DNA from: Ceratobasidium sp. AG-K | Lineage: Eukaryota > Basidiomycota > Agaricomycetes > Cantharellales > Ceratobasidiaceae | Direction: 5' to 3' | DNA: 64,000 bases | Assembly (NCBI GenBank): GCA_037039685.1 | Contig: JAWNGF010000011.1 | Span: forward strand, 1,798,001-1,862,000 | Shown here: one piece after another, positions 37,579 through 49,400 of the stretch | Layout: each line of letters opens with the position of its first letter | Numbering within the stretch: position 1 is the stretch's first letter | Translations under genes and position numbers: made by a program | The notes under the pieces: generated by a model | Told to the model about the DNA's origin: nothing | Database searches by the model: none | What the model saw: only the letters and a program-made list of their open reading frames with translations

Positions 37579-39711
37579 CTAAACGAGCGCAGACCCTTTT
37601 CTCCCTGCCTGGATCCATCGAGCGACTGTCAATGACACACATCCCGCCAGAACCACAATCTGCAATGGAATAAGGAACCATCCGTGTAACCAAGTTTCGT
37701 TGAGTGACTCACCCCCGCAAAGGTTATTGGCCTCCACCATGTTAATTTTTCGGAGAGCAGCGCACCAGCAATTGGCGTCCCGGTTAGGGCTGCAAATCCA
37801 ACAATGGCGAAAGCTAATCCTAGTCGAATGCTATGGAAATAGGTGAGAAAGATGAATTCAAAGCAATGGGACGGCCCAGCGTACCCTATTTCCTGCATGC
37901 TTCTAGCTAGAGAGATAATCACGGGGGAGATGAGAGATACGTCTGAAACAGTTATCAGTGATTGCCATCAAGGCATAAGCAGAACAGACACTTACATGCG
38001 CCCGAAAAGAACCCGTACAGTATGGAAAATACGATGAGGGAACCGGAAGACTTGACGCCCAGCATGGAGAAAATGAGTATGCCTGTAACGCCCGAGCAAG
38101 CAATGAGAAGATTGAAAGGGCCGAATTTCTGAAATTTATTTTAAAAAAAGTGAGTTCTAGGAGCTCCCTAATGTTAGGGAAGCTTACATCGGCAACGAAA
38201 TTAGGGATCGTTCGACCAAAAACAGATGCTGCGTTGAGGATGGCCAGCTGAAGCACACAGATATTACATTAGCCAAGAACCACCGCCAGTGAGGGTGATG
38301 CCTACCGAGTAAAATGCCAACGTGCTGTCAATCCCATGCACAACGGAGAACAACTGTGTTCCCTTTAATTGAAAAATAAGCTCGAATGCGAGTGCAAAGG
38401 CTTACCTGGATGTAAAAGATAGGCAAGAAAATGCCCATAAGGACCAAAAACGCTCTATAACACATACGTCGTCAGCAGACCCGTGGATTAGGCGTTAAGG
38501 AGCACTGCAGCGTACCCGAGAATCGCAAATAGGTACGCAGTGTCTGTCATGATACCCTTGAAATCAGGAGGGGGAGTAGGCGGCCGCTTCGACCTAGGTG
38601 GAAGACGAGTTCGCATCAAAAGATTAGCTACAATGAGACACCCTACGCAAACCATCAACACACAATTAATTCTGTCAGTATGAGACAGGCTTACCTAGTA
38701 CTACGAATGCAGTCGATCGAACACCCCAAGCAAATCCGTGCTTCTCAAAAACCTTGTTCAGCATGATTGGGAATATGATACCTCCGCATGAGGAACCACT
38801 TGTGACAATTCCCACAGCGAGAGCCCTCCGTCTAGCGAAGTGATGCGATATCACACCAACTAGATCGATAAAGGTCAATGGAAACTCAGAGCGTGTGAAA
38901 CGTGAAAGTCGTACTGGAGGGGAGAAACACAAGTCCCAGAGAGATACCCAGTCCAATGGCTTGAGGGAGGAAGACCTGGTAGTACTGATTCTCCTTTGCC
39001 AGTGACAGCATGAATAGGCTGGAATCCCAGTTGATGACGACTCGTGATCGAAACATAGTCAACGCACCAAAAGATATAAAGTATCGACCCAAATCCAATC
39101 GTCAGGTGAAAGTAACCTTCGTCAAATAGCCTTCCTGAGACCAGACCCTAAATAAGACTGTAAGTAAGGGTCAATGGATGTGTAGAGGCCATTACCACGA
39201 ACCATTACGAATTGGAGGCACAATTGAGTTGAACCAATCCACGCGATTTCAGAGGATGTCTAAGAGTAGGCAATTGAGCGACTAATAAATCAATGAGTTG
39301 TCCCAATCTCACTTTATTCGTCATGTATACCCGGGTGTAGTAATCCTCATAGACTCCAAACGCATTTACATATCTGGGTAAGATTCTCAGTTTATTTGTT
39401 GTTGAGCATCCGAAAGTTGGGTCACGCACCCAAATGAACAGAAGAGAATCAACCATCTGAGGGGTTTTCTGTCAGCGACAATCGTATGAAATCAACTCCA
39501 TCACTTACGCTCCAGCAACCTAAGAGGATACGGTTAGAACGCTTGTAGCCCAGTCCAGCGAGTTTGTGCTCACGGTTGACCATGCAACTGTCCCTCCATC
39601 TGGAATCTGAGGGGGCGTGTACTGAACAGCTTCCTTTTCCTTACCAGGACCTGCGGTGTTTGAAACGTCGAGAGTGGCGGTCTCAGCGTCAGGTCGTCGG
39701 TCAGCCTCCAT
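37579..39711 (-). CDS. MFS transporter, monocarboxylate-transporter-like
   Basis: Members of this fungal group carry the signature PDGGTVAW just before the first membrane helix, seen here near 39600, followed by YVNAFGVYEDYYTR. Other expected blocks are present in separate exons: AIGLGISLGLVFLPS, FARRRALAVGIVTSG with GGIIFPIML, the middle-loop AILNAASVFGRTIPNFVAD, and the last-third LGLAFAIVGFAALTGTPIAGALL. The final exon (about 37579-37665) encodes the last helix (IVVLAGCVSLTVARW) and a basic end. About twelve helices are expected from the pieces, broken by many short introns that I did not all place. The start at 39711 is the Met of MEADRRPDAETATLD; an upstream in-frame Met at 39825 would add 38 residues. 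The substrate cannot be told: relatives move monocarboxylates, riboflavin or secondary metabolites. It lies upstream of the first UbiA gene, in the same orientation. Confidence 0.85.
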
Positions 39712-40129
39712 GCTGATTGTAGGTAAGCGAGTGCTCAATGTTCCTTGGCACGCTGCTCGATCTATATACGCCCCATGGCTTCGAATTTCAACCGGCGATG
39801 ACAAACTATAATTAGAGGAGAGCAAACATGCGGCCGCAATCGTATCGGTGCACCCCTAGCAACCTTGGAATACGATTGGCCAGTGGATGATGGCCGGGAT
39901 CCCCGTGTGGAGGTTTTGCAAGTGCCCAGCGGTCAGTAGCCCCCGAATCCGCAGGGAGAGCGGCGTGATGAATACGCGTCTCGCGGCATTGTAACTTACA
40001 TGAGTAATCTGATAACTAGATTACAAAGGATCTCCCATGATGACTCGAAGAGCCCATATTACCGAGGTATCTAAATTTACCGGCCCACGCATCACCAGTT
40101 CGTTGATTATGACAAGTGTGGGGTGCTGT
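39712..40129. other. Spacer between the MFS gene and UbiA copy 1
   Basis: No coding sequence was seen. This should be the MFS promoter together with the 3' UTR of UbiA copy 1. Confidence 0.5.
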
Positions 40130-41287
40130 TTATCCGCTGATCTTCTCATAGATTCGAACCCCAAACCAGACTACCGCAGTTATCACGGTCCACACTACCA
40201 CAGCCTGGAACGTACGATGCACCCAGGCTCGTGAAGGGAATGCGACTGCCGATAACATGACGCCGAGTCCTCCCACGAGATAAACCCCAAATATGGACAT
40301 TGAGTCCTCGAGCGTTAATGCGACGGCACTAACGGGACATCATTGTGGGCAGCTGACCTTGCACAGAAAGTTAAATGAACTTACTACGCGACTGCACCTA
40401 GTGCGGCACAACCACGACGCCCCAATACCGTGGCAACTGTGCGCTGACCTGCCGCTACGTCCGCTTCAATATCCGCCGCAGCTCCTAGAGTATGTACCGA
40501 TGCTGTCACCAAACCCAAGATATAACCTTTCGGAGGTATATCCGATAGTCCCCAAAATAATCCTAGTGGGCTTGACATAACTTTGCAAGACGTGAGCCCG
40601 ACGAACCAGGATAGCCATATAACTAGACCATTCGAAATCGAATCAATTATCGGTATCTCTTTCAGCCTCGCAAGCGGGGCGGAATACATCCAGCCAAGGG
40701 TGACAAGAGTGGCGGTGGAAGCTATGGGAGAGTAGAGCTGCCAGTTGGTACCCAGGTATATCGGGAACGACGCATAAAGGGACGGAAGCGCGGACACTGT
40801 AATGATACCGATTGTGGAAAAAATGGCAGAGCGTCGAACGAATGGATGATGGGCGGGAGGAAGGATTGTACCTTCGAGAGATGTAGCGGATTTGCGGGGG
40901 TTGAGAAGATCGGAAGCATAATCATAAACGTCATTGACTCCGAACACGACTGATAATACAGAATCAGAATTGGGGCCGCTTATAATCACTCAGGGGGATA
41001 CTAACCTATGCATAATGGAAAGCTCAAAGTAGCTATTTGAGCCGCAGATATTGTCAATGCTATGATATTGCTTGGGATTGTCCCGGAGTGGATCGCACCA
41101 ACTCCATAGAGAATGGGTCCAAACGTCCAGCCCGGAGGTCTACTGGACTTGACTAACATCGCAACCCGCTGTCGTCGGGTGGGCTTCGGCGCGAGAGCCG
41201 CAGAGGATAAATAGGATGTGATAGCTCCTGCTTCAAGATTGGCAACCAAAGGCAAGGAATGGAACAATGAAACTCACCATAATTCAT
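40130..41287 (-). CDS. UbiA-type prenyltransferase, copy 1
   Basis: Integral-membrane enzyme of the UbiA superfamily, which moves prenyl chains onto aromatic or other acceptors. Exons 41278-41287, 41006-41227, 40385-40949 and 40130-40328 give 331 aa. The first coding exon is 10 nt (M-N-Y-G). The first Asp-rich motif NDVYDYASD (NDxxDxxxD) is near residue 83, and the second, DIEADVAAGQRT, is near residue 230; both bind the diphosphate through Mg2+. The loop SRPPGWTFGPILYG precedes the first motif. Eight or nine hydrophobic helices follow, with the last exon adding two (YLVGGLGVMLSAV, VVVWTVITAVVWFGV). All introns are 50-60 nt and identical in position and phase to those of copy 2. It diverges from the small membrane-protein gene at 41600. 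The acceptor and donor are unknown, and no aromatic-substrate pocket can be deduced. Confidence 0.9.
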
Positions 41288-41599
41288 GTCTCCAGGTACA
41301 AGCTACAATTAGAGAAATCCAAAAATTCAGAGATATTTTGCCTGTTTGGAAGGTTATCTCGTGGATTTGGTGTGCAAGGTTGACGACAAGGGCGACGATG
41401 GTGGCGGGGTGCTAATGAGGAACGGAGTTCGGGGATCACGATGCCATGACCGAGATCAGCGAAGTTACTTCGAATTCGGTCTGGCGTCATCGATAAGCGC
41501 CTTCGATCGTTAGACTCAGACCATAACTATCAACCCATAACAAGCTACCCGGCTTTTAACTGAATGAGCCATTCCTGATACGAGCGTGACCGAACCAAT

Positions 41600-42576
41600 A
41601 TGAGCCCACACGCCCCTCTGTTCGATGCCTCTGATCCCGCGACCGAACCACTCGCCGGAGGAAATTACGGAGACAACGGAGACTATTCGAGTGAGCACAA
41701 TCGAAGAACGCCAGGAGCAATGGAGAGAGTGCTTGGTGGTTAGTAGGCGCAGTATGACTCAGCAAGATACTGACTTCTTACTCTCCAACTTGAAGTACTC
41801 GGTTCCCTGCTCGTACCTTTCGACCGGGTGATTCGCATAGTACGCCTTTTGACGGCTGGCTACGCAACAGAGGCTTCTCAGAGAAGGTACTTGTGATTGC
41901 AAATCACCTTTGCACTCGTTTAAGAATGATGCTCCTTGAATAGATTAGAAAAACAAGCGGACTGGGTGCGGTTCCGAAAGGTACTAATGATTAAGCTACA
42001 GAACATCGGTGTCGTCGTATGTCAAGTTTCGCTCCCCCGATTCTAGATTCCACTTACACCTATCACGAAGTCCGGTCTTTTACTGGCGTAGGTATCTAGT
42101 AGATCCCTGGCCATCAATCGTTCTTACTTTCCCGTGCACCCAGCGCAAACACGAACCTACTATGTATGGGACCCACTCGACGCATGACATACGTATCGTG
42201 CTTGGCGTCGATTTATATGAGTCTGCTGTCCATTATTTTTGGATTACTTTGTCTTTGGTCAATTGTCGGAGTGCACCCCTCTCGGCTCGCGGTAAGCCTA
42301 TTCATTGGTTGGTTTCAGCTCGTTGATGTTCTGTCAAAGGAACTCTCAAGACAAACAAGCTTATTCTACTACCTCAATTCCACACCATCTCTTTTCGGGG
42401 GTTCATCTGCACTCGCATTCTTTGTTGCTGTTGGATCCTGGGTCTGGTTAGAGCAGGAGCGAGGGATTGCGGCAAAGGTTTTGGTTGTTTTGCTGGGCGC
42501 GGCGCTCATGGGTAACGCCGGCGCTTGCTTTGTTCTCGGCGCAGCTCATTGGGAATCTGAAGATGCCAGAGACTGA
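41600..42576 (+). CDS. Small multi-TM protein paired with UbiA, copy 1
   Basis: No recognised family. Exons 41600-41735, 41796-41887 and 41944-42016 encode a hydrophilic N-terminus (MSPHAPLFDASDPATEPL), a helix (PFDRVIRIVRLLTAGY) and a charged stretch, ADWVRFRKVLMIKLQNIG. Later exons encode MGPTRRM and three hydrophobic segments: LASIYMSLLSIIFGLLCLWS, SSALAFFVAVGSWVWL and KVLVVLLGAALMGNAGACFVL. A clean intron separates RLA (42294) from ELSRQTS (42341). The link from 42016 to the exon near 42150 is unresolved: donor phase and acceptor phase disagree in both copies, so a small exon may be missing. The ending is a short acidic tail (SEDARD). Conservation of the protein in the second unit, with the same partner, suggests it works with the prenyltransferase. 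Confidence 0.7.
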
Positions 42577-42887
42577 TCATAGGTTTGAATGTATTACAAC
42601 ATTTTTCGCAGGATCAATGTGTGAACCGTGAATAGCTGTCTGGTGCCGACGATATGCATGTGTATATCCGCTTTGTCAATTTGCGTAACGAATACGATGT
42701 GGAAGCAAATTGAATAATTTCGACTGCAATATGGCCTCAACAGAAATTACATGGTTGAAAGTTGCAGGATGCGTATGGTACTCAAACCGGAAGGTCACAA
42801 TAATAAGTAAAGCAATAGTTCTTATTATGGTATACAACATCAACCACACTACAGATATTATCGCCAATATATCTTGGCATGGAGTCC

Positions 42888-44031
42888 TCATAAATCAAGC
42901 ATCTCGCCAATCTGAGCGCCAAACCAAACTATCGCCATGATCACCGTCCACCATACAATCATCTGGAATGCTCGGTGCACGCCGGTAGGCGAAGGGTATA
43001 CACACGCCGAAACATTTACCAAAAGACCCCCAATGAGATATATCCTAAATATAACCTCGGGGATCTTATCCTCAATCGCTAGAGAGACAGCGCTAGGCTC
43101 AACGTCAAAAGGGGCGTACGGCTGCAGAGTTGACGAGACGTACTATGCGGCAGCTCCAAATGCTGCACAACCACGACGCCCTACTAAGGTAGCGATCGTT
43201 CGTTGTCCCGAGGCTACATCCGCATCAATATCCGCCGCAGCCCCCAGAGCATGTACCGATGCCGTCACCAGTCCGACCGCGTATCCTTTCAACGGAATGT
43301 CTGCGAATCCCCATGGAAGATCTGCCAAAGTACGACACGACGAGTATCCAACAATGAGACTCATCAAGACAATCATGCCGTTAGAGATCGAGTCGATAAC
43401 AGGGATTTCCTTCAGCCTTGCAGGAGGAGCAGAGTAGGCCCAGCCAAGCGCAACAAGAGCGGCCGTTGAGATCACCGGGATATAAGATTGCCAGGTGCCT
43501 AAAGACGACGCATAGAATGCTGGAAGGGTTGAAGCTGCAACAACGACGCCAGAAGAGATAATAGCAGCGCGTCGGACAAACGGATGATGTGCCGGAGGGA
43601 GAACTGTGCCTTCGAGAGATGTGATGGACTTGCGGGGATTCAACATATCAGAAGCATAGTCGTAGATGTCGTTTATGCCGAACACAACTGGACGGAAGTT
43701 TGGTTATATTGGATCAAATACACCTAGACGAGCAATGTACTTACCTATACAAAGCGGGAAGCCCAACGTGATGATTTGCACCGCCGAGATGGCCAACGCC
43801 CCAAGCGTTTTTGGGATCGCCCCTGAGTGGATAGTGCCAATACCATAAAGGATAGGTCCGAATGTCCAGCCTGGAGGACGGCTGGATTTAACTAGCATTA
43901 CTAAACGCTGTTTGAGCGTAGGTTTCGGTGCAAGGGCGGCAGAAGTAATGTATGCATTGATGTCTTTGATACTGCCTGCTCGGAAGTGAGAAACGAAGCA
44001 AAACCTTGATACATTACCCACCGTAATTCAT
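42888..44031 (-). CDS. UbiA-type prenyltransferase, copy 2
   Basis: Exons 44022-44031, 43745-43975, 43144-43687 and 42888-43092 give 329 aa. Motifs are intact: NDIYDYASD, and DIDADVASGQRT for the second Asp-rich site. The 10-nt first exon and the phases of all three introns are shared with copy 1. The second exon is nine bases longer (residues IKD inserted after MNYGS). The last exon encodes QMIVWWTVIMVWFGAQIG, two helices like those of copy 1, and a different C-terminal tail (EMLDL). Both copies keep the catalytic motifs, so selection seems to have retained both. Differences cluster in the loops between helices 3 and 6, which in this superfamily shape the acceptor site, so the two could differ in substrate; this last point is inference. 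Confidence 0.9.
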
Positions 44032-44811
44032 CCCGTTCAAACAGTCGTCGCAAGCCACCAAGGTGTGGGGTAAACTCGAACCAGCTCTGATTAGGGTTCC
44101 CTTATATATGATGCACGAGGCAGTGCCCAAGAGACAAGCCAAGGACCTGTTTTGCGATTGGATCTTGCTTCGGGGAAGAATCATGCTCCAATTGGTCGGC
44201 GCTTATGCGCTATCAGGTTCGAGCACCCCATCGTAGGTAACATGTGTTACGACAGGACTCACAATGCCGCAAGGCAAACGTAAGGAGGCTTGGGATAGCC
44301 AAAGAGGTATGGGGTTAGCCTCAGCCACTTGCCTTGCCTATCCCACAAGACAAACCACACACTATATGCGTGGTGTGGCTGGCGCGAGGCAACCCCCTTA
44401 TTCGGCGTTGACGTTATACCAGATTATTTCAAATTGTAACAATTGCCAGGCTCATGCACCATTCGACAGTGCTAGTGAGAGCGTCGCTTGGAATTGTTCA
44501 AGTAAACGGGTTCGATGGACCTAGTGGCGTGGAACAATCAAAGCGGAGGCCTGGACCTCGCACAAGCGAATATATGCACTATCCTGATATAGCCACCACG
44601 ATCCTGGTGGGTGCTTCCCGGGTCCATACCTCCGTACATTGAACCGAATAGGTACGTATAACCTCAAATTGCTGACGTATCTTATGAATGAATACTGCTC
44701 ATCGATAGGCGCCCCCATACCGAACCGCAGTGACCATTCCCCGATGAGATATCCTCGCATTGATATCCGAGAAGGAGCCTGGCGTCTGAGTATATAGTTG
44801 AACCCGCTAGT

Positions 44812-45724
44812 TTGTTCGTGAACTTCCTCTCCTCCAGCTTCCGACCGTCTCTCTTGCAAAATGGAAACATTGAAGAGGGTATACAAGAGTATGCGTGCCC
44901 TGAATCTCGAACCGAGCCAGTACTGACAACATGTAACCGTTTACGTTGTCCTAAAGAGTGCAGCCCATACCTCGCACCACTGGAGCGGCCGTTCCGAGTC
45001 GCGCGCCTCTTGGCAATCGGATATCCCACCGAAGCTGATCAAAGAAGGTAATTCGACTCTTCGGCGCCAACAACCATAACCAACACCCAAGATAGACTAG
45101 AGAAGAATGCCGACTGGATCCGAATGCGCAAAATCCTCATGATTAAACTTCAAAATATCGGTGTAGTGGTACGTTCATCCTACATTCGCACTTCCAAGCT
45201 GAGGTGACCAGTCTGGTCTATTACTCGCGTAAGCTCCCGCTTTGATCTCGACGCTCGCTGACTCCGGTTAGCGCTAATACAAATCTCATGTGTATGGGAC
45301 CCACACGGCGGATGACCTACGTTACGTGCTTGGCATCTATTTACATGAGTCTCATGTCGATCATTTTCGGGATGTTGTGTCTCTGGTCGATCGTTGGTGT
45401 TCATCCATCCCGACTCGCGGTAAGTCCCCTCACTCACCGCGCTCAATCAGCCCTAACCGCAACCAGGAACTGTCCAAACAAACCCACCTATTCTACTACC
45501 TCAATTCAACACCCTCGCTCTTTGGGGGTGCGGCTGCACTGGCATTCTTTGTCGCCGTCGGAGCGTGGGTGTGGTTAGAAACAGAACGAGGAATGTCCGC
45601 AAAAGTGTTGGTGGTGGTGCTGAGTGCGGCGTTGATGGGGAATGCGGCGGTGTGTTTTGTGCTCGGCGCGACGCATTGGGAGGAGGCTGTTGCGCGGGAG
45701 AGTGATCCTCCCAAAGCGGGATGA
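44812..45724 (+). CDS. Small multi-TM protein paired with UbiA, copy 2
   Basis: Counterpart of the gene at 41600-42576. Matching blocks are PFRVARLLAIGYPTEADQR (to 45049), the charged helix NADWIRMRKILMIKLQNIG (about 45110-45170), MGPTRRMTYVTCLASIYMS (about 45300), and two C-terminal helices, AALAFFVAVGAWVWL and KVLVVVLSAALMGNAAVCFVL. The exon ending RLA (45419) joins ELSKQTH (45468) through a clean intron. The 5' end is uncertain: the N-terminal sequence of copy 1 (MSPHAPL) has no match here, and the open frame containing the first matched block extends back past 44860 with unrelated residues. The C-terminus is longer and more acidic than in copy 1 (ARESDPPKAG). Confidence 0.65.
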
Positions 45725-46452
45725 TTGGGTCGGTCGGGTTGTGTATGATTAGAGCCTGGTATATATGAATTATGGTGTGGGAAATCGCCACCTTGACGCA
45801 CGGATGCGGTAACTTGATCGACAATATTTGCCTTTGGGTCGGTGGAGTAAGGATTCTCCGATGACGAGGTCGGTTTGATGGTGCATTTGACTTCAAACTG
45901 GGTTCGAGGCTGTCGAAGCTTGTCTGAATTCGGGCGCCGGAAATGTTTGAGGTCAACTCCGACGCCGGAGAAACGAGTATGTGATTGTATGCAGAGTTGT
46001 AAGGGTTGGGGTTGTGAACTGGGGTGAAACTGGGAACAAACTAATGTAGGTCGGGTTTGTGCAGAATGTAAACGAGAAACTAAGAGACCACTCTCAACGC
46101 AAAGTCGATACTCGTGCTCGTGATCGAATGAGTGATGACGTAGGTAATAAGTCAAGTGGTTCGCGTTGAATCTTGTAATCAATGCAACGGCCCTTGGCGG
46201 CAACAAAGCCAAGTGTAGCACTCAATGGCGTACCTTTTCCCCAAAATGAACAGACGCGTAACGTAAATTACATTCGTGTTTGACAGGCGCGTTCGGGCTG
46301 AGATCACCAGTGCCCATGTTGACAGGTGACGAGGACGACGATCGAAATGTGCAATAAACAGAATATTCCTGCTTTGTAAGCCCAATACGACTTTGATGGA
46401 ATCAACAGGGGGAGCCCCACGATGCACCGTTAAGGCAGCGACCACCAGCAAA
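45725..46452. other. Spacer before the Ser/Pro-rich protein gene
   Basis: Should be the 3' UTR of the small membrane-protein gene and the promoter of the next gene. An antisense open frame of 241 codons (45496-46221) is Ser/Thr/His-rich without motifs and overlaps the last exon upstream. It is taken as a shadow. Confidence 0.5.
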
Positions 46453-49400
46453 ATGAGCAGCGACACACTCGTGCTGCGAATCTCGTCCGAGAGCGAGTCG
46501 TCGTCGCCTGCAGCCGACACGGGGCAGGAGCCGTTTCTGGCCGAAGAGGCCTACCCGCTGATCCTCCGGGGCCTGTTGGACACGCAGCTAGGACAGGGCG
46601 ACGAGCAGCGGATCTGCCTGAACGAGGACAACATTGCTGCTATGGCCCGTGCGGCATCGAGCGCGTTGTTTGGGCTGGAAAATGCGGTGTTTTCGCAATT
46701 TTTGGTGGTTCCGCGCGTCGAGTGTGCGATCTCCGTGTTGCTCTGGCGAGTGCGGGTCAACTCGACGTGCGCAGAAGGGTCGGCGCTGGATCTGCCGAGT
46801 GTGCCGGTGCACGTGCTGGCATCGTCGCTGGCAGGGCTGTTGGACAATACCAAGTTGTACGCGTCCAGCAAAGGTGCGTGGATCGGGTTACGTTTGCTTG
46901 TGCTGATGATGTTGCAGCCAAACAAATCCCTGCATCTGGATCTCGGCTTGTTCTTGACCACGCTCTGCCCACGCCCACGTCTGCCCGCTCCTCGTCCTAC
47001 TCGTCCAAGGGCATCGTGTCCCCCATGACGCCCCCCGACTCGGCTGCGGCCGACGTCACTCCCGCCATTCCCCAACGTAGCGTCAAGTTTCGCCCACCCC
47101 CAATCATCACACGCACCACCCCCGGCCGCATCCAATCAACCAGCGCCGTCAACCTCACGTTCGCCACGGCCGCCCTCGCAGAGTACCAAATCGAACCGCT
47201 CGACTATAAACCCAAGTACACGTTTGACGAACAGGTAGGTTTTTTCTCGATCAATTTCATCTGTTGACGAACCGAATAGCCTCCGTCACCCAAACCCGAG
47301 TCGCCCACGCCCAAGCGGTCCAGGTCCCGTCCACCCTCGCCTAGTCCACGTGCGCCGTCTCCCACTCGCAAACTGAAAAAGACGCCGTCGATCAAGTCGG
47401 TCAAGAAAAAGTCCAAGACAAAGGACAAGGCCAAGGAAAAGGATGTTCGACCCGAGCCAACTAGCAGGCCCCAGTCCATGTGGACTCCTGCTGGTGTGGA
47501 TGCACATTATCGAAATGATTCGTCGGTCCGGACGTTGACCGGTCGATTGCATGCGCGCATGGGGACCGATGAGAGTGGAGGTCGGACACCGGTGAACAGT
47601 AGTACCAGCGCTAGTGGGATTAGCACACCTATGGAGAGTGGGACTAGCACTCCTGCGCTCGCGAGTCAGATTGGTACGCCCGCCGTGAGCACCTCTGGCA
47701 CGCCCCTCCCCGAGGACGCCGTCTCGATCAGGGTTGATGTTGAGGTCGAAGCCCCGACGCCAAGAGAGTCGCCCGTCGCAGTCACCGTGCCACTCCCAGA
47801 CGAACCAGAGCCCGCACAAGAGCCTCGTACACCCACGCGTTCCCTCAGCCTTCGCACCCCGTCTCCAGCTCGCACGCCCTCCCCGTCACGTCAAATGCGT
47901 ACCCCGACCCGCTCAGCCAGCCTTCGCACGCCCTCGCCCGGTCGTTCGCCATCTCCCGGTCGACCAAGCTCGTCGCTCAACATGCTCCATTCCCCCGGGT
48001 CCAATTTGCTCAAATCCCCGGCGTCGAGTATGTACCGCATGTCCGGGAGCGTGTTTGGCTCGCCTGCAATGGGGTCACCTGCTCTGAGGAATGCCTCGCC
48101 TGCTCCTGCCTCGTTGTTGCGTAATGGGTCGCCTGCGCCTGTGTCTGTGCTTCGAAATGCTTCTCCCGCCCCGGCTTCGATTGTACGCAACGGATCACCT
48201 GCGCCTGCATCTATTATGCGCAACGGATCGCCTGCTCCAACGTCGATTTTACGACGCGCCTCGCCTGCGCCTGGCTCGACTGTTCGCGCGAGTTCACCCA
48301 CCCCTGCTTCGATTGCGCGTTCCAATTCTGCTCGAACACGGACGCTGTCGACGAGGTCTAGGACCGATTCTCTCAGAACACGCGGGAGTATTGGCGCGCG
48401 GAGTCGGGAGAGCGTCCATTTTGAAGACCAAATCCACACGGGCGCAGATGTTGGAAGCGGCCGATCCCGAGAGAGTATGAACTTTGACGCACGAAGCGTC
48501 GACGCCGACGGAATCACGATTATTGCCGTCTCGGTCGCCGAGGCTACACCTGTTACACCCACCCCCCGCCGCACTGGGTTCAACCGCTCCGACGAAAAGT
48601 CTCCCACTCGTGATTTGGGCGTGAGTCCGGGTGCCATGTCGATTGGCGCGAGTCCTGGAATGTTGAACGGTGCGTCCATCACTGTTAATTAACACCCAGG
48701 GATTTGTCTGATGTTTAATTATAGGAGACACGAGCTTTGGTTCTTCTCCCGGCATGCATCTCTCGCCTGGCGCCATGTCATTCTCGACCGTTCCCTCGCT
48801 CTCGCCGTTCCCTGAATCAGATTCCGAGGCCGAGTTTGGGGTTATGAATCCCGATGACGAGGATCTAACAGTGACTGCTCGGATGAGGGGCAGCCCGGTT
48901 AAGCGTGGGGGTAGGAGTCGGAGTACGAGCCCTATCAAGAGGGGCGCGAGTCAGAGTCCCACGAAACGCAATCGAAGCAAGAGTCCGGTGAAGCGAGACG
49001 GGAGTGTCAGTCCTACCAAACGCACCCGAAGCCCGAGCCCGGTCAAACGCAACGACAGCTTCAAGCGCCGCACACCCCCTCGCAATGACTCGAGTCCCAC
49101 ACGCACCGGTATCGCCCTTCGCGCCTTGACGAGCACCCCACCCCGCCGCACCGGAACACCCCAAACATTCGGCACGCCCACAAAACAAAACCCACGCAGC
49201 TGGACCGAATCTCCCTCGCGCGCGTCGTACACGATCGGCGTCCCGATGACCCAAGTCTCCTCCCGCCCGCGTACGACCTCGACCCACAGCCGCAGCGCCC
49301 TCTCACCCAGCCGCGCCATGTCCCCGCTCGCCGACGCGATCGAGAGCGGGATATCGGAGAGCGAGGCCGAGTCGCTTGCGTTCCCCGGTAGTCAGTCGAC

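Larger units (their letters stand above)
40130..45724. repeat. Tandem duplication of a two-gene divergent unit
   Basis: Unit A spans 40130-42576 and unit B 42888-45724. Each has UbiA on the minus strand and the small membrane-protein gene on the plus strand, with the same exon boundaries and gene order. Protein blocks align without rearrangement, for example LNPRKS with SLEGT and LPPAHHPFVRR in both UbiA copies, and MGPTRRMTYV and LFYYLNSTPSLFGG in both partners. The spacer between the divergent genes is longer in unit B (about 780 bp) than in unit A (about 310 bp). Nucleotide divergence is clearly visible, so the duplication is not recent. Confidence 0.88.
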
